Shown: piece after piece, positions 45,561 to 62,012 of the stretch | Position numbering within the stretch: position 1 is the first letter of the stretch | Layout: the number at the start of each line of letters is the position of its first letter | Source of the DNA: Nymphaea colorata | Lineage: Eukaryota; Streptophyta; Magnoliopsida; Nymphaeales; Nymphaeaceae | Direction of reading: 5' to 3' | Assembly: GCF_008831285.2 (NCBI RefSeq) | Contig: NC_045151.1 | Location: 12,326,571 to 12,390,570, forward strand | Length of the DNA stretch: 64,000 bases | Translations under genes and position numbers: made by a program | The notes under the pieces: generated by a model | What the model was told of the DNA's origin: nothing | The model's input: the letters and a program-made list of their open reading frames with translations, nothing else | Databases searched by the model: none

Positions 45561-46465
45561 TTTGTATTGTCAGTTTGAGATCGTGGCGATGACAGTTCAA
45601 GCCTTTGGGGACCTTTTCATTTTCTCAAAACCAAGATCCGACTCGGGTGAAAAGCAGACGAATCGGTTGAATGTAGTTTTTTTAAATATTTGAAGTTAAA
45701 TGTTTAAAAATATTTTCGAGTGAGCAAGGATAACCCCATTATTTAAACTAAAACCTAAGCCCTTATCTTTCTGCCGTTACATTATGTGATGAGATTTTTA
45801 TGTGGTTTAACGTACAATGTATGTATAATGCAAGAGTATAACCAAGAGAAAGCAACATCGGTAAAAAAATTAATTGATGTTTAGAAAGATTGTCGCTAAA
45901 GAGAATGTGAGTGAGTCGATGTCAAATATGTTCCCCAAGGCATCGAAAATGTAGTTAAATAAGCTACCATTGACGCTCAAAAAATAAGCTATTACTGACG
46001 TCTGCTGAACGTTGTTTTTAATTTTAAACAATAAAAAGCTTGGCCTCGGTAATAATTTTTACCGACACCCGTCGTTTGAAACCTCGGTTAGCTTCAAATT
46101 ATAATGGCTCTTTCAACGCCTTCGAAATCCGCCAGAGCTATTTATTTCCTTGGAACAACTGACGTCTTATTTTTAAGAATTAAATCGAAGATATTTCGAG
46201 AGCAATGACTGGCACGATTCGGTTTTTAGGTTTTTAGGTAAAATAGGGAGCAGCGTATCCGGTTTTAGTTTCCACGTTTATGCGTAGTTCGTGAAACGCG
46301 ACGGCTACCACCCGTGGATTAGACTGCCACGTGTACGCCACAGCTCCCATCGCCACCAACGATCTTCCAAAACGGAGAGACAGAGTAGTAAAGGCATTCA
46401 CAGACACGAAGACGAAGAGGAGAAGAGAAGAGGAGAAGGGGAGACGCAGACAGGAGAGGGAAGTC
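45561..46465. other. HPPD upstream region
   Basis: No other gene is seen. Near 45960-46090 a stretch with TTACTGACGTCTGC and TTACCGACACCCGTCG resembles the GACG/CGTC ends of plant MITEs, but no pair is defined. A strong TATA box is not evident. From about 46290 the sequence becomes GC- and purine-rich and runs as leader into the HPPD start. Confidence 0.45.
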
Positions 46466-49400
46466 ATGGCCATCGGCGACGGGAAGGAGTTCAAGCTTGT
46501 GGGCTTCAAGAACTTCGTCCGGACGAACCCCCGGTCTGACCGGTTCGCCGTCAAGCGGTTCCACCATGTCGAGTTCTGGTGCGGCGACACATCCACCACC
46601 GCCGCCCGCTTCTCCTGGGGACTCGGCATGAGCCCTATCGCCCGCTCCGACCTCTCCACCGGCAACCCATTCTTTGCCTCCACCGTCCTTCGTTCCGGCG
46701 ACCTCGTTTTCGCCTTCACCGCGCCTTACTCCCCCACCATCTCTGCCGACGCCGCTTCCCCCTGCCCGCTCCCTTCCTTCTCCGCCGCCGCCGCTAACCG
46801 CTTCCTCGCTTCCCACGGCCTCGGCGTTCGCGCCGTCGGGCTCCTCGTAGACGACGCCGCTCACGCCTACGCAGCGTCCGTGGCAGCCGGCGCACGCTCG
46901 GCGTCCCCGCCGGCGGACATCGGCGGCGCTACCGTGTCGGAGGTGGAGCTCTACGGAGACGTGGTCCTCCGGTTCGTCAGCACGGAACCGGATTTCACGG
47001 GGCCGTTTCTGCCCGGGTACGAGGCGTTCGAACCCGAGGTGCGGCTGGACTACGGGCTGAACCGGCTGGACCACGCCGTCGGGAACGTCCCGAACCTGGT
47101 CGAGGCGGTGCGGTACGTGGCGGGGTTCACGGGGTTCCACGAATTCGCGGAGTTCACGGCGGAGGACGTCGGCACGGCGGAGAGCGGACTCAACTCGATG
47201 GTGCTGGCCAACAACGAGGAGACGGTCCTCTTGCCGATGAACGAACCGGTTTTCGGGACGAAGCGGCGGTCCCAGATCCAGACCTACCTGGAGCACAACG
47301 AAGGTGCGGGTCTGCAGCACCTGGCAATCGGCAGCTCCGACATATTCCGGACGCTGAGGGAGATGAGGAAGCGGAGCTTCATCGGCGGCTTCGAGTTCAT
47401 GCCGCCGGCGCCTCCGACGTACTACCGGAACCTTAAGAACCGGGTCGGCGACGTCCTCTCGGATCAGGAGATCCAGGAGTGCGAGGAGTTGGGCATACTC
47501 GTGGATCGGGATGACCAGGGAGTCCTGCTCCAGATTTTCACCAAACCCATTGGTGACAGGTATAATGTCCTTTATCCCATCCTCTTCTCTTGTTTATTCC
47601 CTTCTGGTGCTTCTTATCTAAGTCGTTTTTGCAATTTGGAGCTCCTCCGCCTTTAATTGGTAACTTGTTACCCATATTGGTTCGACAAGGAACAAGAGAA
47701 AAGTTGCGATCAGTTGAGGATAGTGTTTAGAATCAGAAAAGAACGAAGGTGCAATGTTTACATTATTACAGGGCAAAATGTGTAAACTTTGTATAATTCC
47801 TGAGGACTGACGAGCTTTCGAAAGTGGAGCTCCTTGTTTTCTTCTTTAGAACTTGAAAAAGCATACACGGCAGAACATTTGGATTAGTTTCTACAGAAAA
47901 TTTTATAATGCATTTGGATTTGAATTATTTGCTTTGAGGAAACGCCTTTTCAAAAGGTCACGGGTTTCTTTAGATGGCTAAAGTATTATGCCTTTGCAGA
48001 ACAAGGAAGATGAGGGAGCTGTTCATGAGATGGAACAACCTACACGTTGCGCTCTGTTTGTCTTTGTTTTTTTTTGGGTTGTTGTTACTTGAGTGGGGAA
48101 GAAAACAAGACCAGGTTCAGTTGTGTTGTTTTACTTTTGCGCCCTTGAAGGTCTTGAATCTTCACACGCACCTCCAATCCCCATTTGGTTCCTTGGCGTC
48201 AGTTGAACTAAATTCTTTACTGTCTCCTTCCTCGATTTTCTTTTTTGGGAATCATATTCATGTTAAGTGTTCTTGTCGCTGAACTATTCGGATCCTCAAC
48301 TTGGTTTTATGATTGGAAATGTTAAGATTGAAAGTAGAACCGTTTGATTTTACTGTTTTCCAATAGCCATGAAATGATCGTGTTTTAGGTGATTGAAGAG
48401 CTAATCATAAAGTTAAGAAGATTGAAGCATTAAGTCTCAATCATTAGTTTTTTCAATTTGTTATGCTTCGGTTCAGAAAATATGTGATTCTCCCCACTGA
48501 ACGGTAATAGCAAAATGTGTGAAGTGGAACAAAGGGACCCTCTTGGGGAGGATGATCTTGCAACTAAAGAGCAGAAAGCAGGAGAGTTGGTGATGTCAAA
48601 CTGCCATTCAATTTCAAACTGGCGTCAGACCCAAAAGGAGTTGGCGTCGTGGTGTGCTGCTGTCAAATGAGCAGCCGCAATTGGAAGTTTCATGGAATCA
48701 AGGCATCTTTTTGTGCTGTTCTCTTCAGAGTTAGTGTGTCCTGTTTTCCCTGGGCTCATTCAAATCTTTGTTCACGTCCTTATCCTTGCATAGATTAAGT
48801 CTTTATTCTAAAGAACCTAAAAAGCCAGCTCCCTATTCAGCCCCTTTGCTGGGAATTCTATGAATTGTCATCCAAGATGATTCCATGGACCATTTTTCTG
48901 CAAGTCCTTCTTTTGCTGTCAGCATCTTCATTCGTCGCCTCTTCTACCAAAAGCAGTCTATCTACTTTGAGGAGCTGTTCCTCAAAGTAAAACCGCCGGG
49001 AGGCCACAACTGGTAAACCACCTTTTGTAATACAGCAGAAATCAGTTGTAAAGCTTTTATATATGTACCCATATCTGACAAAACTATTTCCCTTTTTCAG
49101 TGGAAAAGATGGTTTGGCTGTTAGCTTTCAACCTCATCACTATCTATGTCATTGGCCCCTCCCCTAAACAAGATGTTCTTTCTTTTCTAGCTGCATTTCC
49201 GATGTTGATACAGATAACAACAGTAGTTGGTTCTATTCATCGGCTCTAGTCGACTTATTTTTCATGTTTAATCTCATTTATGTGATTTCAATGGGGTTCC
49301 AGGCCTACCATCTTCTTGGAGATCATCCAGAGGGTGGGTTGCATGATGAAGGATGAGCAAGGGAAGGAGTACCAGAAAGGAGGATGTGGAGGTTTTGGTA

Positions 49401-49489
49401 AGGGCAACTTCTCCGAGCTCTTCAAGTCGATTGAGGAGTATGAGAAGACTCTAGAATGCAACAAGACGCAGATTGCGGCAGATGCCTAA
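46466..49489 (+). CDS. HPPD: 4-hydroxyphenylpyruvate dioxygenase (two exons)
   Basis: HPPD converts 4-hydroxyphenylpyruvate and O2 to homogentisate, used in tyrosine breakdown and as precursor of plastoquinone and tocopherols. The coding sequence is a join of 46466-47559 and 49303-49489: 426 residues, close to other plant forms. The splice sites are GACAG|GT and TTCCAG|G, with the arginine codon of DRPTIFLEIIQRVG split across the intron. The three iron ligands are present: His203 (LDHAVGNVP), His285 (LQHLAIGSSD) and Glu371 (FLEIIQRVG). The N-terminal landmark FHHVEFWCGD and the C-terminal helix GGCGGFGKGNFSELFKSIEE are intact. ATG 46466 is the first in-frame methionine: the open frame extends upstream to 46331 but only from a GTG. 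There is no obvious plastid transit peptide, so a cytosolic enzyme is expected. Exon 1 is very GC-rich compared with its surroundings. Confidence 0.96.
47560..49302 (+). other. HPPD intron
   Basis: The 1743-base intron begins GTATAATG and ends TTTCAATGGGGTTCCAG. It is T-rich and holds no recognised element; open frames inside it (for example 47974-48282) have no conserved motif. Confidence 0.9.
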
Positions 49490-50679
49490 TCTTAGAAGAA
49501 AGGAGGACTCACGTATACGTGTACACCAACATGAGGTTGTGATCTGTAGAACGATGCGTGCGGGACTTGTCCGCTTGAATTGAACGCGTGGATAAGGGTT
49601 GGTGGGTTGTTGCTAATGGTGATTGTGACGATTAGGTGGTGTTCATTGAATATTCTGTTCTCCCAAACTCATATGTAGAATGTTCATCTCCAAATTTTCT
49701 TTCTATTAAAACGGATCCTTCTGTCCCCTTCATTCTCTTCATTCTAATTGTTGGTAGTGATTTTCTTTTTGTGTGGCCAACCGATGCAATCGGGCTGTCT
49801 GGCCATCTTTGGGCCAGTTTTCTTAAATAAATCTCTTTCTCTCTCTTCCACACATATACCGCGCGTTTTGCTCGACTGACTGATATGAGCACATGCCACA
49901 CACAGAGATTGCAGATTGCTCTACTGATATGGGCGGTCCGGACATCCCATGTTCTCCTTTTAAAGAATAAATCCTTTTAAAAAATAAATAGGCAGTGCCC
50001 CGTCCGTGAGCACTGAGCAGTGGGGCGGGCAGTAAACTGGCCTGACTGGATGTCCCAAAAGCTCGGCACGATTAAAATTAAAAAATATATATTTTTTTTA
50101 ATATAAATTAAAATTTTAAAATATAAAATATATTTTTAATAATAAAATATATATTGTTATTAAACAAAAATAATCTAGCCCAATCAAGACAAACATTATC
50201 GACTGACGGGCTTAATTGGGTACTTGGATTGATGCTTAAGCATAGCTTCTTAGATTATCTAACTTTTATATATATATATATAAACTCACCATTCAAGGCA
50301 GGCAGGGGGACGGTTCCCTTTTTTATAGACTGGAGATTTTCATCCGATGCAGTCAGTGCACCAAGCGTAGCCTCAAAGACACGGGGTAGCGGACTAAACC
50401 CATGTGGACGTGAGGTACGGGACTAAGCCTGTGTCCTTTTTTTTTACATTCTTTATCATTGCTTCAATATTAATAAATATTTTAATGTTCTTTCATGCAT
50501 CATTTATTATTGGTGCAGTTTCAAAGTTATCCGAAGACCCATTTGAACAAGTTGTTTACTTGATGTTATTTTATTATTCATTAATGTTTTTAATGCAATA
50601 CAAAAATTAAATGTATTTCCAAAGAACGTTCTTATATCTCAATCAACATGTAAATTCAAATCAATTAACATCAAACTAT
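49490..50679. other. HPPD 3' region and AT-rich spacer
   Basis: The HPPD 3' untranslated region probably extends to around 49830, where TTAAATAAATCTC could serve as a poly(A) signal. At about 49990-50165 a GC-rich half (GCCCCGTCCGTGAGC, GGGGCGGGCAG) next to A/T-only sequence resembles half of the MITE at 39515, but a second end is missing. From 50180 to 50680 nothing is recognised. Confidence 0.45.
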
Positions 50680-53900
<3,221 letters not shown>

Positions 53901-55689
53901 AAACTAGACATATTAGTTAAGAAATATATTTTATTGCATTGAACAAATAATAAAGTACAAAATATGATATATATATATATACATATATATATACATATAT
54001 ATATATATACTTTAATATGATAATATGATAATAAAGTACAAGGGAAAAAATATCTGCATTCTTGGTTAAAGGAAGTCATTGCCACCCATGGCAGCTGAGA
54101 CTTATGCCACTAAAGAAGAACAAAGTAATCTTAGCAGGTTTGATTGATGTGAATAAGAGAATAATTGAAAACTATAGTCCGTGCTTGTTGAGATGATCTA
54201 GCACTAAAGTCAGATGTTAAAACCTAAGTTGCAATCCACTTCACTGTGATACAAATATTGAAAACAAGATTACATCCATTCACTAAGAATATTTGACAGT
54301 TCCTTGTTAATGTGAACATCAACCAAGAAAACAATGATCAAATATGCGACATGATAGACGAATAATTCTAAGCATATTTTGCATGATCTAACACTTAGAG
54401 GCTACATCAACACAATCAAGAGAATGTAGGATATGGCACATTGCTTTGGATTAAACAAATATTTCCTCTTCAAATTGGGAACTAAGAAACAGAATACTTA
54501 ACCTCTGTCCACCATAACTTGTTAAAAAAGACCGTTCGAAAAACCATGGGAAATTTTACAATTTTGCTTCAGGTGCATTAAATGAATGTTACTTCAGAAA
54601 ACCATTGAAATTATTATCATTTTAAAAAGGAAAACAGGCATAGAATATTTGCAAGAGATTACATGCATATAGGATGAGTATCACCTTCTTAAGTTGTTTA
54701 TGATTAAGTAGGTTAATCAGTGATAGATAAAATTTGATCTAACACATTTAAAGGCTCCAACATCTTGGCCCGACTAATAGAGTTATGTGTGTGTGTGTGT
54801 GTGTATTAGAGGGCACATTCCTATTGCATGACATAAATATTTTTGTGATGGATTTTGGTTGATCTATAATTGGTATACAGAACTGCTTTGTAACTTCTAC
54901 GTCTACAAGGAATTTTACTTCATTTGGGAAGTATTTTTTTGGTGGCTCAATTGATTAGGTAATTATCTTTTTTGTGCTTATTGCCTTTATTTAATTTCCT
55001 GCAATAACCATAAAGAATCAACTTATTCAGCAAAATTAATTGGCAATGGTTGGTTGTGTTCTTTGCTGATTAAGTGACTGACCCATCTATGAACCCCAAT
55101 CTGCTTTTAGTAGAGGACCATACTCATGGCCTGATTTAAGGTTATGTAGTTGTGCTCAATGCGGTGATGGGAGACAAGCATTTCCCTTGGACTATGATGA
55201 AAAAGGAATTTCATGCTGCATCAAATGTCAGTGAGTCTGCTATCTTTGTCAATGTAGCTATTGAATAGAAGTCGAGGTATGTTGAATAATAATCTATCTC
55301 ATTAGAAACAAACTAGGCCTTTTCTTTTTTCTGATACCATGTAGAAATTCAGGAAACAACAAATAGCCAAGGAAGACGTGTAAAGGAAAAGTCCCACCTA
55401 TTTCTTGTATTATTGCTTAATATGCATACATGTGTAGGAGCATTTTTGGCAAAAGACTATAAAATGTGCAAGTGATCAAGAGATATTTGAACATTTATCA
55501 CTTGGGTTGCAAAAGGTGCACACAAATTCTTAATATTAAAGTACAGTCCTGATTTTCTATCATGGAAGCAAATCCGTGCAGCTTGACATAAGCTGGATAA
55601 AGGTCATGCTCACTGAATTGGTTCTTGTCAATTGTTCAAACTCCTACAATCTGTGGTGTTTGGTTGTCATTAGAGAAGTCCTTTCCTTC
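53901..55689. other. AT-rich intergenic sequence
   Basis: No gene is recognised. Short microsatellites occur at 53969-54010 (TA with ACATA interruptions) and 54786-54806 (TG). The stretch near 55555-55620 may be the upstream edge of the copia gag that follows. Confidence 0.4.
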
Positions 55690-56580
55690 TCAGTCCAATA
55701 TGCATATACTTTAACTTAAGAAGGATTTTGAAGATATTTAGAAAGATAATAAGTCTATGGTGGATTACTTGAACCATGTTAAAATCTTAGCAGACTTCCT
55801 ATGTTGTTGATGAAATTGTGATTGATCAATATCTTGTTCAACATATACTTAATCGGTTGTCTGTTAAATATGAAAGCTTCCTAACCCCTATCTCCACCAT
55901 GAAAACTTTCCATTCATTTGTTTAGATTTATGACTTGACCTTGAATCATGAGAGACATCTACTACATAAAACCAAAGGACTGTCTAGCAAGTTGAGAACT
56001 CCACAACATTCATTGCTCAATGAGGGTGTGGTTGTGGAAACTTTTCCTATGGCCTTGGCAAGGGACTCACACAGAACAACTTCAACAACTATTAGAAGAC
56101 TCAAGGAAATGGAAAGACACAATGGCTCTTCAAATCAACCAGTCGTTTGCAAATTTATTGATGGTCAATGGCAGTGTTATGATATGCCAATTCAAAAACT
56201 ACAAGGAAGTGCTATGATATTCCATAATAACTTCAATAACTATTAGAAGACTCAAGGAAATGGAAAGACACAATGGCTCTTCAAATCAACCAGTCGTTTG
56301 CAAATTTATTGATGCTCAATGGCAGTGTTATGATATGCCAATTCAAAAACTACAAGGAAGTGCTATGATATTCCATAATAACTTCAACAACTATTAGAAG
56401 ACTCAAGGAAATGGAAAGACACAATGGCTCTTCAAATCAACCAGTCGTTTGCAAATTTATTGATGCTCAATGGCAGTGTTATGATATGCCAATTCAAAAA
56501 CTACAAGGAAGTGCTATGATATTCCATAAAGCCTTTGCAGCTCTCAACATGGAACATTCTATTGATGCTCAATTGTAACC
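55690..56580 (+). pseudogene. Ty1/copia gag relic
   Basis: Translation near 55735-55920 gives SMVDYLNHVKILADSL, then DEIVIDQYLVQHILNRLSVK and YESFLTPISTMKTFHSFV, the gag (UBN2-type) pattern of copia elements. It continues as the open stretch 55935-56246, starting LTLNHERHLL. The expected zinc knuckle is not clear, but VVCKFIDGQWQCYDM near 56140-56185 could be a disturbed remnant. Downstream the frame is destroyed by a 151-base triplication. No pol follows. Confidence 0.7.
56077..56529. repeat. Tandem repeat, 3 x 151 bp, inside copia gag relic
   Basis: ATTAGAAGACTCAAGG begins at 56091, 56242 and 56393, giving a step of exactly 151 bases. The three copies are almost identical (GATGGTCAATGG in the first, GATGCTCAATGG in the others). 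The unit length is not a multiple of three, so it breaks the gag frame. Confidence 0.93.
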
Positions 56581-56939
56581 CAATGCAAGGGTTCCCACCA
56601 CATGACATCAAATGAATGTAACATGGAGAATGCTATTTAAAAGAATTGTGGTCCTAATATTATTTCAAGGCATGGATGGGAGAGGCATGTAGTACAAAGT
56701 GTTCGGCCTTGTCTATTGCAATGGATTCATAATGAGACTATAAAATGTGCAAGTGGTCAAGATCAACACAAATCAAAGTTAAAACCATGAAGAAATTTGC
56801 AGGAGCAACAAATATACAATGTACATCAGAACTGGTCAAAACCGAAAAATGGTTAGCAACATGTATGTATGCTTATGCAATTTTTATTTTGTGCATGCAT
56901 GACCTAATGGCGGTATAAACCTAGTGTTTCTACACTAAC
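56581..56939. other. Spacer, nothing recognised
   Basis: The phrase AGACTATAAAATGTGCAAGTG near 56735 repeats one near 55455 on the other side of the gag relic, so the two may be parts of one duplicated or LTR-like sequence. Confidence 0.4.
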
Positions 56940-57780
56940 TAAAAACATATTTGGATATGGATATTATGTTGAAACACGTTCTTATTGGATTTGAATTTGG
57001 ATCCTCTTTATTTGTTTAAATACATAACAATTCTATTGATGACATCATTGTGTTTGGATCCACATTGGTATGATCTGAATCTAAATAACCATCTGAATTT
57101 TTGCTTTGGATCGAATCATTATTTAGATCCATATTTGTATTCGATTGAGATCATGACAAATTCAGATCTCAATTGGTTTGGATATTGGTTAAAAATCCAT
57201 ATCCTGTTTATGTTGGTTCAAATATATGTTATTATACTTACTTTACGGATATTCATAGTCATTTTGGATCCATGCTGATATTAGATATGACTAAAACTTT
57301 GTTTCATATATCCAATTAACTGTTGAATTTGGATCTCACAATAAACGCTGCACTCTTTTGGAGCATGATCTGATTTGACTTGTTCAAGATCTATATCTTC
57401 TTTATATTGGATCTAAACATATTATGATATGCATTGATTTTCAGATCTAATGGTTTTGCAAGTTGTACATTTTCAATGTGAGTAGCACTAGAATGCTATA
57501 AGATGAATTTTTTTTTGCTCCTTATGAAAGAATATTCTCGGGATAAAGATTATATTACTGTTTGTTTATCCTAGTTAAAAGGAATGATTATATTATTGTA
57601 TATTGGTATGCTAAGAGATGTAAATCAACACTCTTAGACATGGTGAGATCCATATAGCATTGTGCTCGGTTCATGATAGATTTAGATCTATATTAACTTG
57701 TTTGGAGCATTGGCTCTAAATATCTGCACCTACATTGAATCCAATATATCATCATGTTTACCTTTCGCCTGCAGTTGTAG
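56940..57780. repeat. Second degenerate field of GGATC/GATCC words
   Basis: TTTGGATC, TTAGATCC and GATATGGATAT-like words recur every 20-70 bases from about 56950 to 57450 and more thinly to 57780. The texture is like 9600-11290 (partly on the other strand). No coding motif is present. Confidence 0.5.
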
Positions 57781-58199
57781 GGTAACACTCTTAAACATTA
57801 TGAAAGTTATGAAATATTTTTATTTGAAGATTTGTTGTACAATAAGTTCTAGTACATGAAATTTTATCAAAAATAACTAGCATATATAAATTCAAATCTA
57901 AATTGACTTGTTTGGATATGTGAGAAAAATATCATATCATGTTTACATTGATTCCAATATATGTTATCATGTTTGCTTTTTGTATCCAATAATATTGTGA
58001 TATTTGTTGTCCTTCCATATTCAAATTGTTCGCAACCCACCCCTTTTTCAAAGGGCATCGAAATGAGAATCAGCAAAATTCTTTCAAAATTAAGGTTTTG
58101 AGGAAAAAATTTTAAGAGAAATGGATCTGCCCATTCGTACGAGGCCCAACTGTTCCTGACGCCTTTAAGAGGGGTAATTGGACCAAGGATTAAGAATCA

Positions 58200-59735
58200 T
58201 TTGGATCGAGTTATTGATACAAATCCTATATGCTTGTGCATTGAGGTTTTGGAATCAAGAACCAAAATTCATTTTGAATAAGTGATTTGAACTTATTTTG
58301 AAAATGAATTTGAAGATTAAAAGGTTTTCAAGTTGATTTAAAAACTTTTGTTTTGGTGCCATTTGATTTGAAATCCACAATTCTTGGGGATTTTAAATAT
58401 TAAAATTGACTTCTTTAATTGTGAACTCAAGATTATTCATGAGTTGAAATTGTGATTGTCTTATGATCAACTTTTGGAAAAAAAACTAAATTTTCTTAGC
58501 AAACAAAATTAATTTTGAATTCTTCTTTTTCCAAATCATGTGATTTGGTTAGGTAGAGTTCATTCTTTTGATGGAACATAAGTTCCAAATTGTTAGAAAA
58601 ACGTATTGTTTTCTAAACACATTTTGACTAAGATTATGAATGCATTGCTCATGTTTTCTTTGGAAGTTAAGTGAAGTTTACAAATTCTTGTTGCAATATG
58701 ACTTGGTCATTTTTTGCAACTCAAATTTGAATCACTTAACTTCTTGAGAATGTGCATGTGGTGATATTGATTTTAAGTGAAAGTGAATGCATGGAATTAA
58801 AAGGGAAACTATATGAGACATTCATCCTTCTCTCTCTCATAATCTCTCAAAATTCATTCATATGAAACGTTCATTGTTCACTCTCTCATAATCTTTCAAA
58901 ATCCATTTATTGTAATTACATGTTATACAATCTACACATAAATATTGATTTTAATTAAAATGTAGGACTTTCTCTAAATGTGCTTATTATATTATTAAGG
59001 ACATGAATTAGAGATGCAGTCCATAAACTTGAGACTTAACATAAAATTATCAAAATGATGAAAAATATATACAAATGATGCCAAAATCAATTTTTGAAAT
59101 AGATGAGAGACGTGGATGACGTTCACTTATATCTTAAAAAAAAAATCAATTTTGGACTGATTTAAATAATTGAAAATTGTCGTCATTGATTTCAATAGAG
59201 AGCTTGTTTCTTAGATAGAAATGATAAGTCTTTCAAACCTATTCAAATTTCAAATTTCATACCAATGAAATCATCAACTTCTTTAGACAATTTTAGGATA
59301 GTTGGTCTCCTTATTGAAGAAATGAAAATGAAACTTTTTTATCATTTGAGGAGATGGATTAGTCCCATGCAAATCTGAAAACTTATGAATGAGAACTACA
59401 ATCCATAAAAATATTTTAAGATGTCGATTGAATAAGTTTAATTTTTTTTTTATTGTTTCTCAAAGCATAGCCAATTTGTGGCTGAAAATTGACATCTCAA
59501 ATATGTAACATTTGACATTCTTGAGCTAATTTCTTTGGTCTAATTTCAGCCATTTTCATATATTTTACGTATGGATTGCTGAAATTAAACAAATTTTAAA
59601 ATGAAATGAAAGTGACTTCATAGCCTTGTACTTTGAAAATCAACAAAATGATCTCCTTTTTTAGAAACCAATTTGGAAACGTGTTCTAACTTGATTTTAA
59701 AAGAGGAAAATGATTTTTAACAAGAGATTTCATGT

Positions 59736-59793
<58 letters not shown>

Positions 59794-61664
59794 TACTCAT
59801 TAAAATGGAATTTAATCAAGGAACCGCATAACTCATGAATCATGACGATTCATAGCTGAGTTCTTTTATGTAAGAAGATTGAAAACTTGTTTCTAATCTC
59901 CTCTTCCACCCTTGACCAATTAAATTGAAATACATGAATCCAAATGACTTCAAATGAAAAGGAAAACAAAACAATGCTCAAGTTAATTCATCCATAATTT
60001 TGCCATGTGAAGGTGGATCACATTCATAAGAATGCATGCATCCCTAATAGGCATTTTCATCATATATGTTGTAGCAAAATCACTCTTTCACCATGGGATT
60101 CTTTCATGGTAGAGAGTTTAAAATGGTTTTAAGCTTGTTGTTTTGAAAGGGACATGGCTTTGGGACCCTTTCAAAAATTTGATTCATGGTTCCTCTTTTA
60201 GAAAAACCGACTCATGCATGCATTATGCGTTAACATGTACATTCAATCGTAGGTTTTTCTTAACTGGACATCATTCCCAGCTATAAAATAATTGAAAATA
60301 AACTCCTCCCACAAATTGCTGAAATTAAAATGAACCAACAAAAAGCTAAAGTATATGAGAAATGAGTTAAAATCACCTACCTTGCGGTTGATGTTTGATC
60401 TTCTTGTTCACTTGTTTTCTAAATCAAGCAATCCTAAGCAAGAATCTAAGCTTGGATCGAGCTTAGCAAAGCAAGAAGAAGAAGAATGACTCACTTAAGC
60501 AACCCTACTTAGCAAACTCAATAGAGAGAATAAGGGAAATGAAGAAGAAAACGACGAGAGAGGGGGAAAGAAAGACTTGGACGAATCTTCTTTCTCCTCC
60601 TTGGCTTCTCCCTCCTAGCTCCTTGGCTGCAGCAACTTGATGAAAACTTCAAAATTTCATCCATAACTTGATTAAAGATGGATTTCAACTGAATCAAACT
60701 TTGGTTTGAAATATTGAATTTTAATTTAGTATTTGATTTATGTATTTGACAAATCCAAATGTATATTTGTCTTTCATAAACCAATTTAGGTTCTGTAACC
60801 TCAATTTAATCATAGAAGGATAAAATTATCCAGATTGGTCAATTTCGACCAATTGACTAAAGTCAAAGCTCATTTGCGAATGGTTTGACTTTTTTTGAGG
60901 TAATTTGATGAATTTGAGCTAAGAAAGTTCTTAATTGAGCTAAATTATACTTGGACTAAGCTTAGTCAAAGTGGATTTGATTCGGTCAAAGTCTATTTTC
61001 GTCCATTGATTGGGTCGCGAGACAGACCTACTCTTTTGACTGAGTTGAGCCCATGTTGACTGAACCTAGCTGAAATTGACATCACATTTGGGTGCACCTG
61101 GGTCAAACCTACTTGCATTAAGTAGGTTAGGTGAGTTTAATTCTAACACTTATTGCTTCTTTGGAATTTGATTTTTCTTTAAGTAAGGGAGAGAGAGAGA
61201 GAAATTAATGTCTCTCTTTTCCTATGAACCCTTATTCATTGTTTCTTGAAAATGATTTTTCTCATTCAATTGAGAGAAGAATATATATATATTTTTTTAA
61301 ATGGGGTGTGTGACCCCTGAGGTAGCTCTTGACCACCCGGGCTGGGTGGGCCCCCATGTGGGTCTCACATAACATTCTAAACCAAATTAGATCAAATTTT
61401 TGGATTTGAATCAAAATTTGAATTTTTCAATTGGATATGGATTTCAAATGACATTTGTAATTGGATTTGGATGTCAAATCCTAATTTGGACATAGTTTGG
61501 ACTCGTAATCTTGCATTGGGATTCGTGTCATGGGTTAAATTCATGATTTGAATCTAAATTGTTCTTTAGATTCGAAATTGGCTTTGAAATTGCAATTTTT
61601 CGTAGTTTCTTTTGTATTTTGATATCGCTTCAGTTCTTATGTGGAAAAATTTGGGGTGCTAACA
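58200..61664 (-). repeat. Long 3' LTR of a gypsy element (inner end defined)
   Basis: On the minus strand the purine tract AACAACAAAGAAGGGCATC (complement of 61665-61683) is followed at 61664 by TGTTAGCACCCCAAATTTTT, a standard LTR start. The other end is not fixed. TGATACAAATCC near 58214 would give a TG/CA boundary and an LTR of about 3.4 kb, but this is only a suggestion. The stretch contains (TA)n at 59741-59793 and no convincing gene. Confidence 0.55.
59741..59793. repeat. (TA)n microsatellite
   Basis: A pure TA run of about 26 units within the presumed gypsy LTR. Confidence 0.95.
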
Positions 61665-61952
61665 GATGCCCTTCTTTGTTGTTAAGCAAGTTGAAGAATT
61701 TGCTTAATAGCAAAGATTTACGCACCAAATTTTTACAAATTGTTTGGAAAATCTACTTTTCAAACAATGGTGAACCATCCTCACTTGAGAGGAAATGCGA
61801 GGCATAGACCTGAAATAAGAAGATTTTCCTCTATCTCACAGGAGACTTTGTAGAGGAATTAATGTTGGTTGAAAAACTTCACAATTGTGAAAGTTTTTGC
61901 ATTCGATGCTTGGAGAACTTAGCCCTTGATGCCATTTTAGCCATTGACAAGT

Positions 61953-62012
<60 letters not shown>

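Noticed and set aside
46331-46465. 45-codon in-frame extension upstream of the HPPD ATG
   Set aside because: It would start at a GTG, there is no ATG, and the Arg/Glu-rich translation does not look like a transit peptide.
46319-47320. 333-codon open frame antisense to HPPD exon 1
   Set aside because: It is the shadow of a GC-rich coding exon on the other strand; composition is Arg/Gly/Val-rich with no known domain.
47974-48282. 102-codon frame inside the HPPD intron
   Set aside because: No conserved motif, and its composition is the T-rich intron background.
56077-56529. Possible CRISPR array (regular direct repeats)
   Set aside because: Three contiguous 151-bp copies without spacers, in a plant retrotransposon relic, are a simple tandem duplication.
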